Source of the DNA: Planctomycetota bacterium | GTDB lineage: Bacteria; Planctomycetota; UBA8742; UBA2392 | NCBI GenBank assembly: GCA_020638675.1 | Contig: JACKID010000001.1 | Location: forward strand, 1,674,001-1,738,000 | Direction: 5' to 3' | DNA length: 64,000 nt | Shown here: positions 9,089 to 17,402 of the stretch, piece after piece | How positions within the stretch are numbered: the stretch's first letter is position 1 | Layout of the letters: each line of letters starts with the position of its first letter | Position numbers and translations under genes: made by a program | Notes under the pieces: model-generated | Databases searched by the model: none | The model's input: only the letters and a program-made list of their open reading frames with translations | What the model was told of the DNA's origin: nothing

Positions 9089-9120
9089 CACAGCCCCACC
9101 GGCGTCGCGGCGGGGCTGTG
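9089..9120 (-). other. Hairpin in the guaB leader
   Basis: A perfect 9-bp stem, CACAGCCCC with GGGGCTGTG and a 14-base loop, sits 20-52 bases upstream of the guaB start. No gene ends nearby to make it an ordinary terminator, and no T run follows on either strand. It may shape guaB leader RNA or be a stray repeat. Confidence 0.45.
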
Positions 9121-9196
9121 AAGGTCTGTTTGCCATCACTTCCATGGGACAGATATAGAACGGCTGCGCCCTGAGTCAAGCAGGGGACGGCTCTGC

Positions 9197-9270
9197 TGAA
9201 ACCACAGATTCACACCGATTGACACAGATGAGTCGGATCCGTGTTCATCCGCGTGCATCTGCGGTTTCAA
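9197..9270. repeat. Inverted repeat with 10-bp internal period (CACAGATT type)
   Basis: The left arm is three 10-base units (ACCACAGATT, CACACCGATT, GACACAGATG). The right arm, read in reverse complement, is TTGAAACCGCAG, ATGCACGCGG, ATGAACACGG. The arms match at most positions and both begin TGAAACC. The right end overlaps the stop codon (TGA, 9267-9269) of the neighbouring minus-strand gene. It resembles widely dispersed intergenic repeats of environmental bacteria; no transposase is present. Confidence 0.7.
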
Positions 9271-10415
9271 CGTTTTGCACGTACGTAGTACCTGACCAGT
9301 GCCGCTTCGGCGCGGTCGTCGGGGTCGCGTCCGTTGCCCCAGCCCGTGTAGTCGATCAGGATGTAGACGTTGCCCGTGAGGTCCTGGCGGTCCATGTTGA
9401 GCTTGGAGACGTCGTAGCGGCTGTCGAGTCGCGGCAGCTCTTTGAGGTCATCTAGCTTGCTGGGGTAGTGGGACTCGTACAACTGGAATTGCTCCTCGTT
9501 CAGGATGTAGACGTCCGCGCCGAACGTCTTGCGCGGCTCGAGCGACTCGGTTTCGATCGTGACGCGAAGCTCCGAGTCGTCGAACAACTCGATCGGCCCC
9601 AGGTAGTCGCGATAGCCCGCGTGCAGCAGAGTGACGTCGTTCTGGATCGTCTCAAACCCTTCGCCCGCATCCGTTTCCTCGAACGGCCCCTTGCGCGGAG
9701 TGAAGCTGGCGCTGACTTTGCCGCCCGCCAGGTAGGTGTCGCCGTTCGCCTTGGCGATCACCGTGAAACCCGGCCGAAGCGACTCGTCCAGTGCCTCCGT
9801 GCCCGCGCTGCGGACCGCGCCGATGAAGATCTGCCCGAGGATGTTGTCGATGTGGTCGCACTCGAACTTGGGGCGCTGAACGTCGAGGCACTGGAAGTAG
9901 GCCAGCGCGGCCCAGTCCTCGACCTTGAAGTCCACCGAGTAGGTCACGAACGCAGTCCCGTGGAAGCGGACGCGCCCGCCGGTTTCGTGCCAGAGCTCGC
10001 CGCTGCCCTGCAGGTCAACGGTGTAGATCCGGCGCTCGGCGGGGTCCGTGCTGCCGCGGTTCGGCTGGTCGACCTCGGCGCTCTTGATCCGGAAGCGACC
10101 AACGACCTGCCCCGCATCATTGCGCAGCGGCAGAGACTTCTTGGAGGGGGTCTGTTTGTAGTGCTCGACGACGTGGGTGATCAGCTCCGTGCGGTATTCC
10201 TCGTTGTCCGGGTCGTTGACCAGCCCCTCAAACCAGTTCTGGTACTTCAGCGCCGCCGCGCCGGTGACGACGCCCCACTGATCGGTCAACTGCAGGTAGG
10301 TTGCGCCGCCGGCCAGCACAGCCAGCACCGCCCCGGCGAAAGCGAGGCTCGCCTTGCCCTTGCCGGAGCGCAGGGATTCCGCGGACTTGCGTTCGGATTT
10401 CTTTGAAGCGGCCAC
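9267..10415 (-). CDS. Single-pass membrane protein of unknown function
   Basis: A 382-residue protein with a Lys/Arg/Ser-rich cytoplasmic N-terminus (1-22), one transmembrane segment (about 23-42) and a large extracytoplasmic domain. The domain is acidic, rich in Asp/Glu and Tyr, and contains stretches such as YTVDLQGSGELWHETGGRV suggestive of beta structure; no family is recognised. Its stop codon lies inside the right end of the 9.2 kb inverted repeat, so the last residues (VRYYVRAKR) may have been set by the insertion. A twin-hairpin repeat lies just upstream of its start. Confidence 0.7.
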   Translation of the reverse strand: MAASKKSERKSAESLRSGKGKASLAFAGAVLAVLAGGATYLQLTDQWGVVTGAAALKYQNWFEGLVNDPDNEEYRTELITHVVEHYKQTPSKKSLPLRNDAGQVVGRFRIKSAEVDQPNRGSTDPAERRIYTVDLQGSGELWHETGGRVRFHGTAFVTYSVDFKVEDWAALAYFQCLDVQRPKFECDHIDNILGQIFIGAVRSAGTEALDESLRPGFTVIAKANGDTYLAGGKVSASFTPRKGPFEETDAGEGFETIQNDVTLLHAGYRDYLGPIELFDDSELRVTIETESLEPRKTFGADVYILNEEQFQLYESHYPSKLDDLKELPRLDSRYDVSKLNMDRQDLTGNVYILIDYTGWGNGRDPDDRAEAALVRYYVRAKR

Positions 10416-10433
10416 GTGGGCAGTCTACCAAAG

Positions 10434-10491
10434 CCCAGCCCGCAAGGGCTGGGTTCTACGCACGCGCTGACCCCAGCCCTTGCGGGCTGGG
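10434..10491. repeat. Twin GC-hairpin repeat
   Basis: Two hairpins with identical arms, CCCAGCCC and GGGCTGGG, with loops GCAA (10442-10445) and TTGC (10480-10483), are separated by 18 bases. Because the second is the inverse of the first, the whole also folds as one long hairpin. The second copy is inside the 3' end of the small gene below. The architecture is repeated at 30116-30181. Confidence 0.7.
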
Positions 10492-10698
10492 CTTGGAGTC
10501 GGCCTCGGTCGGTACGCAGTGCACACGCAGACCGCAGAAGACCTGCGGTACCCAGGTGCGCTTGAAGCGTGGGTGGCTGTACTCAGCGTGAATGAAGCGC
10601 TTGCCCTCGCCGTCGGTACGGATTTCGAACTTGTCGAAATACTGCTCGTACAGGTGGGCGAACTTCTCGGTCACGAACTCGTCGGTCAGTTCAGGCAC
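10456..10698 (-). CDS. Small protein of unknown function downstream of folE
   Basis: An 80-residue protein starting at GTG 10698 with a near-ideal ribosome site (GGAGGAAAG). It begins MPELTDEFVTEKFAHLYEQY; residues 1-62 are mixed acidic and aromatic with FDKFEIRTDGEG and YSHPRFKRTWVPQ, and two Cys near 55-61. The last 15 residues (SKPSPQGLGSARA region) are encoded by the twin-hairpin repeat, so the original C-terminus was probably displaced by that insertion. It lies 53 bases after folE on the same strand and may be co-transcribed. No family recognised. Confidence 0.6.
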   Translation of the reverse strand: MPELTDEFVTEKFAHLYEQYFDKFEIRTDGEGKRFIHAEYSHPRFKRTWVPQVFCGLRVHCVPTEADSKPSPQGLGSARA

Positions 10699-10751
10699 GC
10701 TCTTTCCTCCGGTGACGGAAGTGTAAGTCCCGTCCCCGCCCGGGCAATAGG

Positions 10752-11405
10752 CTACGGCGCCTCGCCGTTGATCATGCGGGTCAACTCGTGCCGTAGGTGC
10801 TGATCTTCCTTGAACACGCCGGTCAGGCTGCGGGTGACCGTGGTCGAGCCGACCTTCTGGATGCCGCGCATGACCATGCACATATGCGCGCACTCGATCA
10901 CCACCGCAACGCCGCGCGGCTGCACGGCCTGCTCGACCGCCTTGGCGATCTGATAGGTCAGCTGTTCCTGTATCTGCAGGCGGCGGGCGAATATCTCCGC
11001 GATGCGCGGCAGCTTGCTGATACCGATCACCTTGCCGTCGGGAATGTAGGCGATGTGCGCCTTTCCGTAGAACGGCAGCATGTGATGCTCGCACATGCTG
11101 AAGATGTCGATGTCTTTCACCAGCACGATGTCGTCGTTGTCGCTGCTGAAGATCGCGTCGTTGACCACGTCTTCCAGCTTCTCGCTGTAGCCCTTGGTCA
11201 GCCACTTCATGGCCTGGTCGACGCGGAAGGGCGTTTTGACCAGCCCCTCGCGGTCAGGGTCTTCGCCGATTGCGCGCAACATGCCCTTCACCAGGCACGC
11301 CATGTTGTCGCCCGGCTTCACGTTGCCGACGTCAACAACGCCCTGCAGGTCGCCGTCGGTGATCGGCGTGTCGTCAATCAATGGATCATCGGAAAATGAG
11401 GTCAT
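10752..11405 (-). CDS. folE: GTP cyclohydrolase I
   Basis: Converts GTP to 7,8-dihydroneopterin triphosphate for folate, tetrahydrobiopterin or queuosine-type pathways. 217 residues, normal length. Zinc ligands are visible: Cys105 and His108 in SMCEHHMLP and Cys176 in HMCMVMRG. The GTP-binding stretch GISKLPRIAEIFARRLQ (129-145) and the C-terminal TRSLTGVF are conserved. The first 25 residues are acidic and variable. The start at 11405 has no better competitor. Other folate genes are not adjacent. Confidence 0.95.
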   Translation of the reverse strand: MTSFSDDPLIDDTPITDGDLQGVVDVGNVKPGDNMACLVKGMLRAIGEDPDREGLVKTPFRVDQAMKWLTKGYSEKLEDVVNDAIFSSDNDDIVLVKDIDIFSMCEHHMLPFYGKAHIAYIPDGKVIGISKLPRIAEIFARRLQIQEQLTYQIAKAVEQAVQPRGVAVVIECAHMCMVMRGIQKVGSTTVTRSLTGVFKEDQHLRHELTRMINGEAP

Positions 11406-11602
11406 CGCAAGCCTTCCTACGTTTGATCCCGGCCGGGGCCGGGAGTGTCACGAAAGTGCTCGCGAGCGTCTGGAAGGGTGTGGTCTTCTACAGCTGCTCT
11501 CGAACAGTAAAGATTCTGCCGCCGGAAAAACAGCTTACTAGACAAAAACAGTCCGAAATTCTGTTATCCCTAGCCCGTCCAGTGACTTATGAACTGTGGT
11601 GC

Positions 11603-13036
11603 ATGCCAGAGCCTCGCGACTTTCCGATACTGAAAATCAACGGCGATCAGGACAACCTGCTCGACCCGTACCGGCACGCCTGCCTTCACCTGCGCGAGAA
11701 CATCGTCGAGCCCGGCGATGAAAGCGCGCTCAAGGCGCCCGCCGTGCGCGGGCTGAGCCAGCCCGTCGTCGACGCGTGGGATGCTTCGCTGGCCAGCCTG
11801 GGTTTGCGCTGGGCGGGCATCGGCACCCGCAGCGTGACGGACCCGTTCCTGGCGGCGCTCGATCCGTCCGGCTACGTTCCCGCGCAGCTTGAGCTGGCGA
11901 CCGGCGGCAACCCGCCCGCGGATCAGCCGCGCAAGCGCATCGCGGCGCCGCTGCTGGCAATGGCGGAGTGGGAGCACTTCAAGCTGCACGGCAATCGTGA
12001 GCGCCTGGCGCACGCTTTCGAGATCCTGCGCACGGACTTCTTGTACCGCGAAGACCACGAACGCAAGCGCAACGGTTTGCTGGCCGGATCACCGGAGCCC
12101 TACCGTCTGCACGCGACGGGGCGGTTCATGCTTGGCGGACGCGTGGTGCCGAGCCTCGCCGGCGGAGCAAGCTGGGTGGACGCCAGCGGCATGTACGCGT
12201 TGAACGCGCGTCTGCTGTCCGAGATGGCGCGCGTACTGGGCGAGAAAGAAAAGGCCGGCGAGCTTGAGTGGGTCATGCGCGACGTGGCCGCCAAGGTCAA
12301 CGCGTTAATGTGGAGCGAAGAGGACTCGTGGTACTACGACCTCGATGAACACGGCGCGCACCTGCCGGTCAAGACGCTCGCGAGCATGTGGGCGGTCTGG
12401 AGCGGCATCGCGCCGCGCAACCGCGCCGAGGCGATGCTGAAGCGCCTCAGCGACCCGACGCAGTTCGAGCGCGCGCACCCGTTCTCGACAGTCAGTGCCG
12501 CAGAGGGCGATTATCGCAAGCGCGACGGTGCGCCAGGCGGCGTCGCCCGTGCTGACTTCAACCTGGTTGCGTTCGAGTCCCTGTTTGCGCTGCACAAGCA
12601 CTCCGCCGCGCAGAAGGCAGCCGAGCTTCACATGCGGCGGCTTGCGCAGATCCTGCTGGATTCGGGCGAGATGTTCATGGCGGCCGACCCGGACCGCGAC
12701 ATTCCCGCGCCCCTGCACGACGGCGCGAGCGGCGCCAACGCCCCGCTGGCGCACGCACTCTGCATCCAGAACACTCTGGGTGTGCTGATGGGGTTGCGCC
12801 CGCACGCCCACCGGGGCGAGTTGGAACTGATACCCTACGTTGAAGAGCAGCACACCATTGAAGGGTTGCGCTTCGCATTCGGTACGTTGAACATGGAAGT
12901 CGGCCCGGCCGTCAAGGGCGGCGGGCGCCGCACGATCGAGCTGATGTGCGACGTGCCGTTCAAGCTGAAGGTGCGGCAGGGCGAGAAGACCTGGCTGCAC
13001 GATCTGCACCCCGGCATGCACACGCTGCAGGCGTGA
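11603..13036 (+). CDS. GH63/trehalase-like glycoside hydrolase
   Basis: A 477-residue cytosolic protein with features of an alpha/alpha-six barrel glycosidase. VDAWDASLASLGLRW (about 45-60) resembles the WDS catalytic-acid region. MWSEEDSWYYDLDEHG and the following LASMWAVWSGIAPRNRAEAMLKRL match the order in GH63 and GH37 enzymes. The typical C-terminal general-base block is less clear, so activity and substrate (alpha-glucoside, glucosylglycerate or mannosylglycerate) are uncertain. No signal peptide. Start at 11603 (MPEPRDF) is a best guess: the ribosome site is weak and an in-frame GTG lies at 11579. It converges with a parvulin gene, whose stop is immediately adjacent. Confidence 0.65.
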   Translation: MPEPRDFPILKINGDQDNLLDPYRHACLHLRENIVEPGDESALKAPAVRGLSQPVVDAWDASLASLGLRWAGIGTRSVTDPFLAALDPSGYVPAQLELATGGNPPADQPRKRIAAPLLAMAEWEHFKLHGNRERLAHAFEILRTDFLYREDHERKRNGLLAGSPEPYRLHATGRFMLGGRVVPSLAGGASWVDASGMYALNARLLSEMARVLGEKEKAGELEWVMRDVAAKVNALMWSEEDSWYYDLDEHGAHLPVKTLASMWAVWSGIAPRNRAEAMLKRLSDPTQFERAHPFSTVSAAEGDYRKRDGAPGGVARADFNLVAFESLFALHKHSAAQKAAELHMRRLAQILLDSGEMFMAADPDRDIPAPLHDGASGANAPLAHALCIQNTLGVLMGLRPHAHRGELELIPYVEEQHTIEGLRFAFGTLNMEVGPAVKGGGRRTIELMCDVPFKLKVRQGEKTWLHDLHPGMHTLQA

Positions 13037-14104
13037 TTACTCGATGCGTTTGATGATGTGGTAGCCGTACCAGCTTTTGGCGCGGTCGTACATGGCTACG
13101 CCGACTTCGCCGATCTCCAGCCGCCAGCCCACGTCGCCGAAGGCGGGCACCATGCCTTCGCGCCAGGTCTGGAGCTTGTTGGCGGCATCCTTGTCGGCGA
13201 CCATGATGTAGCTGCCGGGCGGCTCGCCTTCGGTGGTGTCGTAGGTGTACTCGCGCACCAGCTTGTTGAAGCTTTCGCCTTCCTTGGCCTTGGCGTAGAC
13301 CTCGGCCGCGAGTGCCTCGGCCTCTTCAGGGGACAGGCGCTTGTGCTTGCCGTCGGGGTCGGAGAAGTAGCGCCCGATCAGGACGTGCTGGATCTTCACG
13401 CGCTTGGCGTCGTGCTCATGGCGTTGCATCAGTGCTTCGGCATCGGCGCGCAGCATGGCTACGGCGTCGTTTGCAGGCGGGAAGTTCGCTGGGTTGTCGT
13501 GCCTGACTTCATCGTCCGTCAGGCGGCGCACGACGTAGTAGCCGCTGTTGGCGTCGGTCTCGTGGCGCTCGACCGGGCCGATCTCGCCGGGCTTGAGCCG
13601 CCATGCCGCATTCGAGAGCCCGGTCTCCTCCTGTTCGCGCCGGAAGGTGTTTGGGCCTTCCGACAGCTTGGCGTCAGGCTTCAGCCCGCGCAGCAACGTG
13701 ACCATTCCCGGACGCTGCCCGTGCACGCCCGATTCGTACGAGTAGGTGAGCACCAGCTTGTCGAAGTCATCGCCGGACTTGGCCTTGTTGTAGACCTCGG
13801 CGCAGAGCTGCTCGGCCTCGGCGAGCGAGAGTTTCTTCTTGGCGTCCGTTCCGCCGGCGAGTCCCTCTGCGATCAGGATGTACTGGATCGTCACGCGATC
13901 GACATCAAGCTCGGGCCGTAGCTGCAAATCCACCGCGTCGTCGCGCAGCGTTTTCACGTCGGGCGAGACCTCTCCAGCATCAGCCGAGATGGCGTTGGGC
14001 GGCGGTGGGTGGTTGAAGTCGTTGCCGCACGCCTGGAACAACAGCGCCGCGCCCACGCACAGGGCGAGTAGCGCGACGCTGCCGTTGGCGAACCACTTCT
14101 TCAT
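13037..14104 (-). CDS. Lipoprotein with two parvulin-like peptidyl-prolyl isomerase domains
   Basis: A 355-residue exported foldase candidate. The N-terminus has a signal peptide ending LFQAC, a plausible lipobox. Two parvulin-type (PpiC/rotamase) units follow: about 70-195 (VTIQYILIAEG to GYYVVRRL) and about 230-355 (VKIQHVLIGRY to WYGYHIIKRIE). The second closely matches the neighbouring single-domain protein in its last 40 residues (FGDVGWRLxxGEVGVAxYDR). Such proteins help outer-membrane or surface proteins fold. The start codon overlaps the stop of the upstream parvulin gene (ATGA), so translation is coupled. Confidence 0.8.
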   Translation of the reverse strand: MKKWFANGSVALLALCVGAALLFQACGNDFNHPPPPNAISADAGEVSPDVKTLRDDAVDLQLRPELDVDRVTIQYILIAEGLAGGTDAKKKLSLAEAEQLCAEVYNKAKSGDDFDKLVLTYSYESGVHGQRPGMVTLLRGLKPDAKLSEGPNTFRREQEETGLSNAAWRLKPGEIGPVERHETDANSGYYVVRRLTDDEVRHDNPANFPPANDAVAMLRADAEALMQRHEHDAKRVKIQHVLIGRYFSDPDGKHKRLSPEEAEALAAEVYAKAKEGESFNKLVREYTYDTTEGEPPGSYIMVADKDAANKLQTWREGMVPAFGDVGWRLEIGEVGVAMYDRAKSWYGYHIIKRIE

Positions 14105-14511
14105 TTCAGGCGCTTGATGATGTGCCAGCCGTAGGGGCTGTTGCGGTCATGATACGGTGCAACGCCAACCTCGCCCACGTCCAGCCGCCAGCCCACGTCG
14201 CCGAAGGCCGCAACCATGCCCTTGCGCGGGTAGACGTTCCTGCCGCGGTCGCCGCTGCCGGACATGGTCATCCCGTAGATGCCCGGGTGCGCGTCGTCGG
14301 TGTTTTCCTTAACCAGCGCGTCGAAGTCCGCGCCGCCCTTGATCTGTGCGTACAACTCGGCCGTCAGCTTCTCCGCCTCGTCCATGCTGCGAGTCACGCC
14401 GCCGATGCCCGCGCCCTTGTGCGCGACCAGCAGGTGCTGCACCTCGATTGTGTCGGCCTTGCGCTCCGGGCGCGCGGCGACTTCCTTGATGTCTTTGCGT
14501 AGCTGTTCCAC
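14101..14511 (-). CDS. Single-domain parvulin-like isomerase
   Basis: A 136-residue protein with no signal peptide. After a short charged lead (MEQLRKDIKEV) it is one parvulin-like domain: IEVQHLLVAHKG (about 22-33), MDEAEKLTAELYAQIKGGADFDALVKE, and the ending FGDVGWRLDVGEVGVAPYHD then YGWHIIKRLK. Similarity to the second domain of the downstream lipoprotein points to tandem duplication. Its stop overlaps the next start by 4 bases. Some catalytic positions of classical parvulins differ (the loop is Gly/Ser/Asp-rich), so it could be a chaperone without strong isomerase activity. Confidence 0.75.
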   Translation of the reverse strand: MEQLRKDIKEVAARPERKADTIEVQHLLVAHKGAGIGGVTRSMDEAEKLTAELYAQIKGGADFDALVKENTDDAHPGIYGMTMSGSGDRGRNVYPRKGMVAAFGDVGWRLDVGEVGVAPYHDRNSPYGWHIIKRLK

Positions 14512-14541
14512 TTCGTCTCCTTGGGATACCTGTCGTTAACC

Positions 14542-15765
14542 TCACTCCGATTGAGACGAAAACGCAAGGTCTTCGCCTGTGCGGGTGATCTCTTTCAGCA
14601 GCACGGTGGCGTAGCAGCCCTTCGGCAGCGTGAAGCGCAGGCTGAGTGCGCTTTCGGCCTGGTCATATTGGGCCGCGGTCTCGCTTGCGACAAAGCGGAA
14701 GGGACGCCGATCGCCTTTCTGGCTGAGCCCGCGCCCGATGTCCCACATCTCGGGCGACAATCCGGCATCGGCCAGGATGCGCTGCTCCAGCTCGCCGGCT
14801 CGTCCTGAAGCCAGGCGCGCCTTGTGCCCGTAGATCGGGCCGGTGGGGGAGATTTCGAGTGCGTCGCAACGCGGCTGCTCGGCTGTCGGGTCCTCCACGG
14901 CGAAGTCGGCACCGTTGGCGAGGCGGCAGATGTCGCCTTCCCAGACGCGGTCGAATTCGTCAAAGCGAGCATCCAGCACGCGGTTGAACAGCAGCGACTG
15001 CACGCTTGATACCTGCAACAGCTTCAGCTTCTGCGGCAGCTTCTTGAGCGCTTTCCACGTCGCACCGTCGCGCAGAACAGCGTTCAGGGCTGCGCGCTCC
15101 TGGTTTGCGCGGCGCGGCCAGAGTTGCAAGGCCTGCTCGATCTCGCCGGCTTCGTACGCCTCGCGGGCGGCCCGGGTTTCGGTGTCCGTCTCGCCTTCCG
15201 GCGTGCCGAGCACGGCCTTGAAGTAAGCCTCGAGGTCGCCGCGCAGGATCGCGATGCCGGCCGCGGGGTTTTCGCCGCGGCGCCCGAAGCGCTGGGTGTC
15301 GTACCAGTTCGGCACGCCGCGTTTGGCAAGCAGGTCGAGAGTCGCCCGGGCGTGGGGGACGTTTGCCGGGTCCACGTCGCGCAGGACGACTTCAAACCGG
15401 TTGGCCGCGAGGTGCCCGCGCTTAAGCTTGTTGCCGTGCCGGGTGACCTCCAGGACCTTGAGCTTCGGAATGTTCAGCGCCAGGAAGTTCTCGGGGTTGG
15501 TGTGCTCGAAGCTGAGCCACTGGCGGGTGACGCCTCGCGCGTCTTTCAGGCCTGCAAAGCCAACATCGCGCTCGTTGAACTTCAGCTCGCGGCAGATGCG
15601 GCGGATGGCTTCAAATGTACTGATACCGGCCTTTTCAACGTGGACCAGCGTGTGATCGCCGCTGCCAGAGAAGTCGTACAGCGGCACCTCGAAGACACGA
15701 AAGTCTTCGTTCACCGACTTGATCGTTCCGGGGCAAGCGGGGATTTCGGCCGAGGCGTATTTCAC
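14542..15765 (-). CDS. truD: tRNA pseudouridine(13) synthase TruD
   Basis: Isomerises U13 of certain tRNAs to pseudouridine. 407 residues. The catalytic block DVGFAGLKDARGVTRQWLS puts the active Asp at residue 75. NWYDTQRFGRRG (about 153-164) corresponds to the conserved N-x-F/Y-x-x-QRFG block, and GPIYGHKA matches the C-terminal catalytic-core motif. The TruD insertion domain occupies about 165-300. The start at 15765 gives normal length. It lies 30 bases upstream of the parvulin pair on the same strand and may be co-transcribed with it. Confidence 0.92.
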   Translation of the reverse strand: MKYASAEIPACPGTIKSVNEDFRVFEVPLYDFSGSGDHTLVHVEKAGISTFEAIRRICRELKFNERDVGFAGLKDARGVTRQWLSFEHTNPENFLALNIPKLKVLEVTRHGNKLKRGHLAANRFEVVLRDVDPANVPHARATLDLLAKRGVPNWYDTQRFGRRGENPAAGIAILRGDLEAYFKAVLGTPEGETDTETRAAREAYEAGEIEQALQLWPRRANQERAALNAVLRDGATWKALKKLPQKLKLLQVSSVQSLLFNRVLDARFDEFDRVWEGDICRLANGADFAVEDPTAEQPRCDALEISPTGPIYGHKARLASGRAGELEQRILADAGLSPEMWDIGRGLSQKGDRRPFRFVASETAAQYDQAESALSLRFTLPKGCYATVLLKEITRTGEDLAFSSQSE

Positions 15766-15860
15766 ACGCCTGTTGTAGCGGCGTTTGCGTTCGCCTCAAG
15801 TTGCAGCCCGCGTCTGCCGAAGTACGAACAGCCGACCGTGTCGGCGGAACGGAGATTGGC

Positions 15861-16520
15861 ATGGACCGTGGAGTAAAGATCGCGATATTCGTCGCGAGCA
15901 TCGCCAGCCTTGGACTGGGACTGATCTGGGACCAGGTGCTGAGCCACGCCCGCGTGATGGTGGAAGAAAGCTCGCAGGATGAACTCGCTGCGGAGGTCAT
16001 CAGCGCGGAAATGGGGCCTCCCGGCATAGATCGCCTGCAGCCGGTGGACGACCTTGACCCGGGCTTCCAGGTGAAGACGGTCGACAACCCGCCCGACGCG
16101 ACGGAATCCGCGGGCAGCACGGAAGAAGCGTCCGCCCCGCAAGGCGAATGGACCGAGTACACCGTGCAGAACGGCGACTCGTGGTGGAAGCTGGCGCACG
16201 TGACGTTCAAGTCGCGCGGGCTGTCTTCGGAAGACATCGAGCGCGCCAACAAGGGCAAGGTGCTGCGCCCGGGCGACAAGTTGCTGATTCCGCCGGGCAA
16301 GGAAGCCATCAAGGCCGGCCCGCCCGCCAAGTCGGACCCGGCGCCCAGCGGCGAGCCTGGCAAGGAGACCGAATACATCGTGCAGGATGGCGACTCATGG
16401 TGGGTGATCGCAAACCGCAAGTTCAAAGACCGCGGGCTCAGCAGCGACGACATCGCCAACGCCAACCCCGGCGTGAAACTCGTGGCGGGTGCCAAGGTGA
16501 AGATCCCGGGCGGGAAGTAA
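15861..16520 (+). CDS. Membrane-anchored protein with two LysM domains
   Basis: A 219-residue protein: an N-terminal transmembrane anchor (about 5-25), an acidic Pro/Ala-rich linker, then two LysM modules at about 95-145 (YTVQNGDSWWKLAHVTF to PGDKLLIPPGK) and 168-219 (YIVQDGDSWWVIANRKF to KVKIPGGK). LysM modules bind N-acetylglucosamine chains of peptidoglycan, so it probably tethers the membrane to the wall. ATG at 15861 is preferred (GGAG ribosome site) over an upstream frame start. Both modules share the unusual GDSWW, so they likely duplicated recently. Its stop abuts the lipid-kinase stop. Confidence 0.85.
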   Translation: MDRGVKIAIFVASIASLGLGLIWDQVLSHARVMVEESSQDELAAEVISAEMGPPGIDRLQPVDDLDPGFQVKTVDNPPDATESAGSTEEASAPQGEWTEYTVQNGDSWWKLAHVTFKSRGLSSEDIERANKGKVLRPGDKLLIPPGKEAIKAGPPAKSDPAPSGEPGKETEYIVQDGDSWWVIANRKFKDRGLSSDDIANANPGVKLVAGAKVKIPGGK

Positions 16521-17402
16521 TCAGCGCTTGAAGTAGGCCAGTGCGTTCGGCAGCACCTCGGCCTCAATCGGCAGGAACCCTGCGAAGTCCCCGTCCACCT
16601 GGATGGGGACTTCTTCTTCGGCTTCGACCCTGAGCTTGCCGGTGCGGAAGAAGCGGGTGCTTTGCGCTTTGCCCATGCGACGCATCATGGCGAACGACAC
16701 CAGCTTCACCAGCGCCAGCGGCGTGATGCGCTCGTGCACGGTCAGCACGTCGAAGCGTCCGTCGTCCGGCTTGGCCTTGCCCGTCAGCCACATCGGGCCG
16801 CCGTATTCGGGTGTGATCGAGACCAGTGTGTAGCTGACGCCCGCCTCGCAGCGGTCGTCACTGTGTACGCGCAGCGTCCTGAAATCCGAGTGCTTGATGG
16901 CCTTCCACATGATCGGCACGTATTGCGCCATGTGGATGGCGCCCTTGCGCTCTGCCAGCGCGCGCGTGCACTGCCCGTCGAAGCCCGCACCAACGAAGCA
17001 ACTGAACAGCCGCCCGTTGGAAAGCCGCCCGAGGTCGCGATGCCCGATGCGCCATTCGCGCACGCAGTCCAGGTAGTCCATCACCTTGCGCGAGGCGCGC
17101 AGCTCTTTGGCCAGCACGTTGCCCGTGCCCTGCGGAATGACCATCAGCGGCAGACCGTGCGGGCCGAGCCCGTTCACGACCTCGTTGACCGTGCCGTCCC
17201 CGCCGATTGCGATTACGCCGTCAAAGCCTTGTCCGGCCGCTTCCGCGGCAAGCTGTTTGCCGTGGCCCGCATGCTCGGTCAGCTTGATCTCAATCTCGAC
17301 GCCCGCCTCGGTTGCCAGTTCATTGAAATGCGGCAGCAAGCGGCGCGCGTTGCCGCGGCCTGAGATCGGGTTGGCAATGGCAAGCAAGCGACGTGGCATC
17401 AC
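16521..17402 (-). CDS. Diacylglycerol kinase-family lipid kinase
   Basis: A 293-residue DAGK-catalytic-domain protein of the YegS/DgkB/BmrU type, which phosphorylates a lipid such as diacylglycerol or a long-chain base with ATP. The nucleotide loop GGDGT is at 67-71, preceded by NPISGRGNARRLLP (11-24) and followed by PQGTGNVLAKEL. The C-terminal beta domain ends with IQVDGDFAG, a conserved block of the family. The start overlaps the upstream aminotransferase stop by 4 bases, making it the last gene of a coupled run from the Aro fusion onward. Confidence 0.88.
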   Translation of the reverse strand: MMPRRLLAIANPISGRGNARRLLPHFNELATEAGVEIEIKLTEHAGHGKQLAAEAAGQGFDGVIAIGGDGTVNEVVNGLGPHGLPLMVIPQGTGNVLAKELRASRKVMDYLDCVREWRIGHRDLGRLSNGRLFSCFVGAGFDGQCTRALAERKGAIHMAQYVPIMWKAIKHSDFRTLRVHSDDRCEAGVSYTLVSITPEYGGPMWLTGKAKPDDGRFDVLTVHERITPLALVKLVSFAMMRRMGKAQSTRFFRTGKLRVEAEEEVPIQVDGDFAGFLPIEAEVLPNALAYFKR

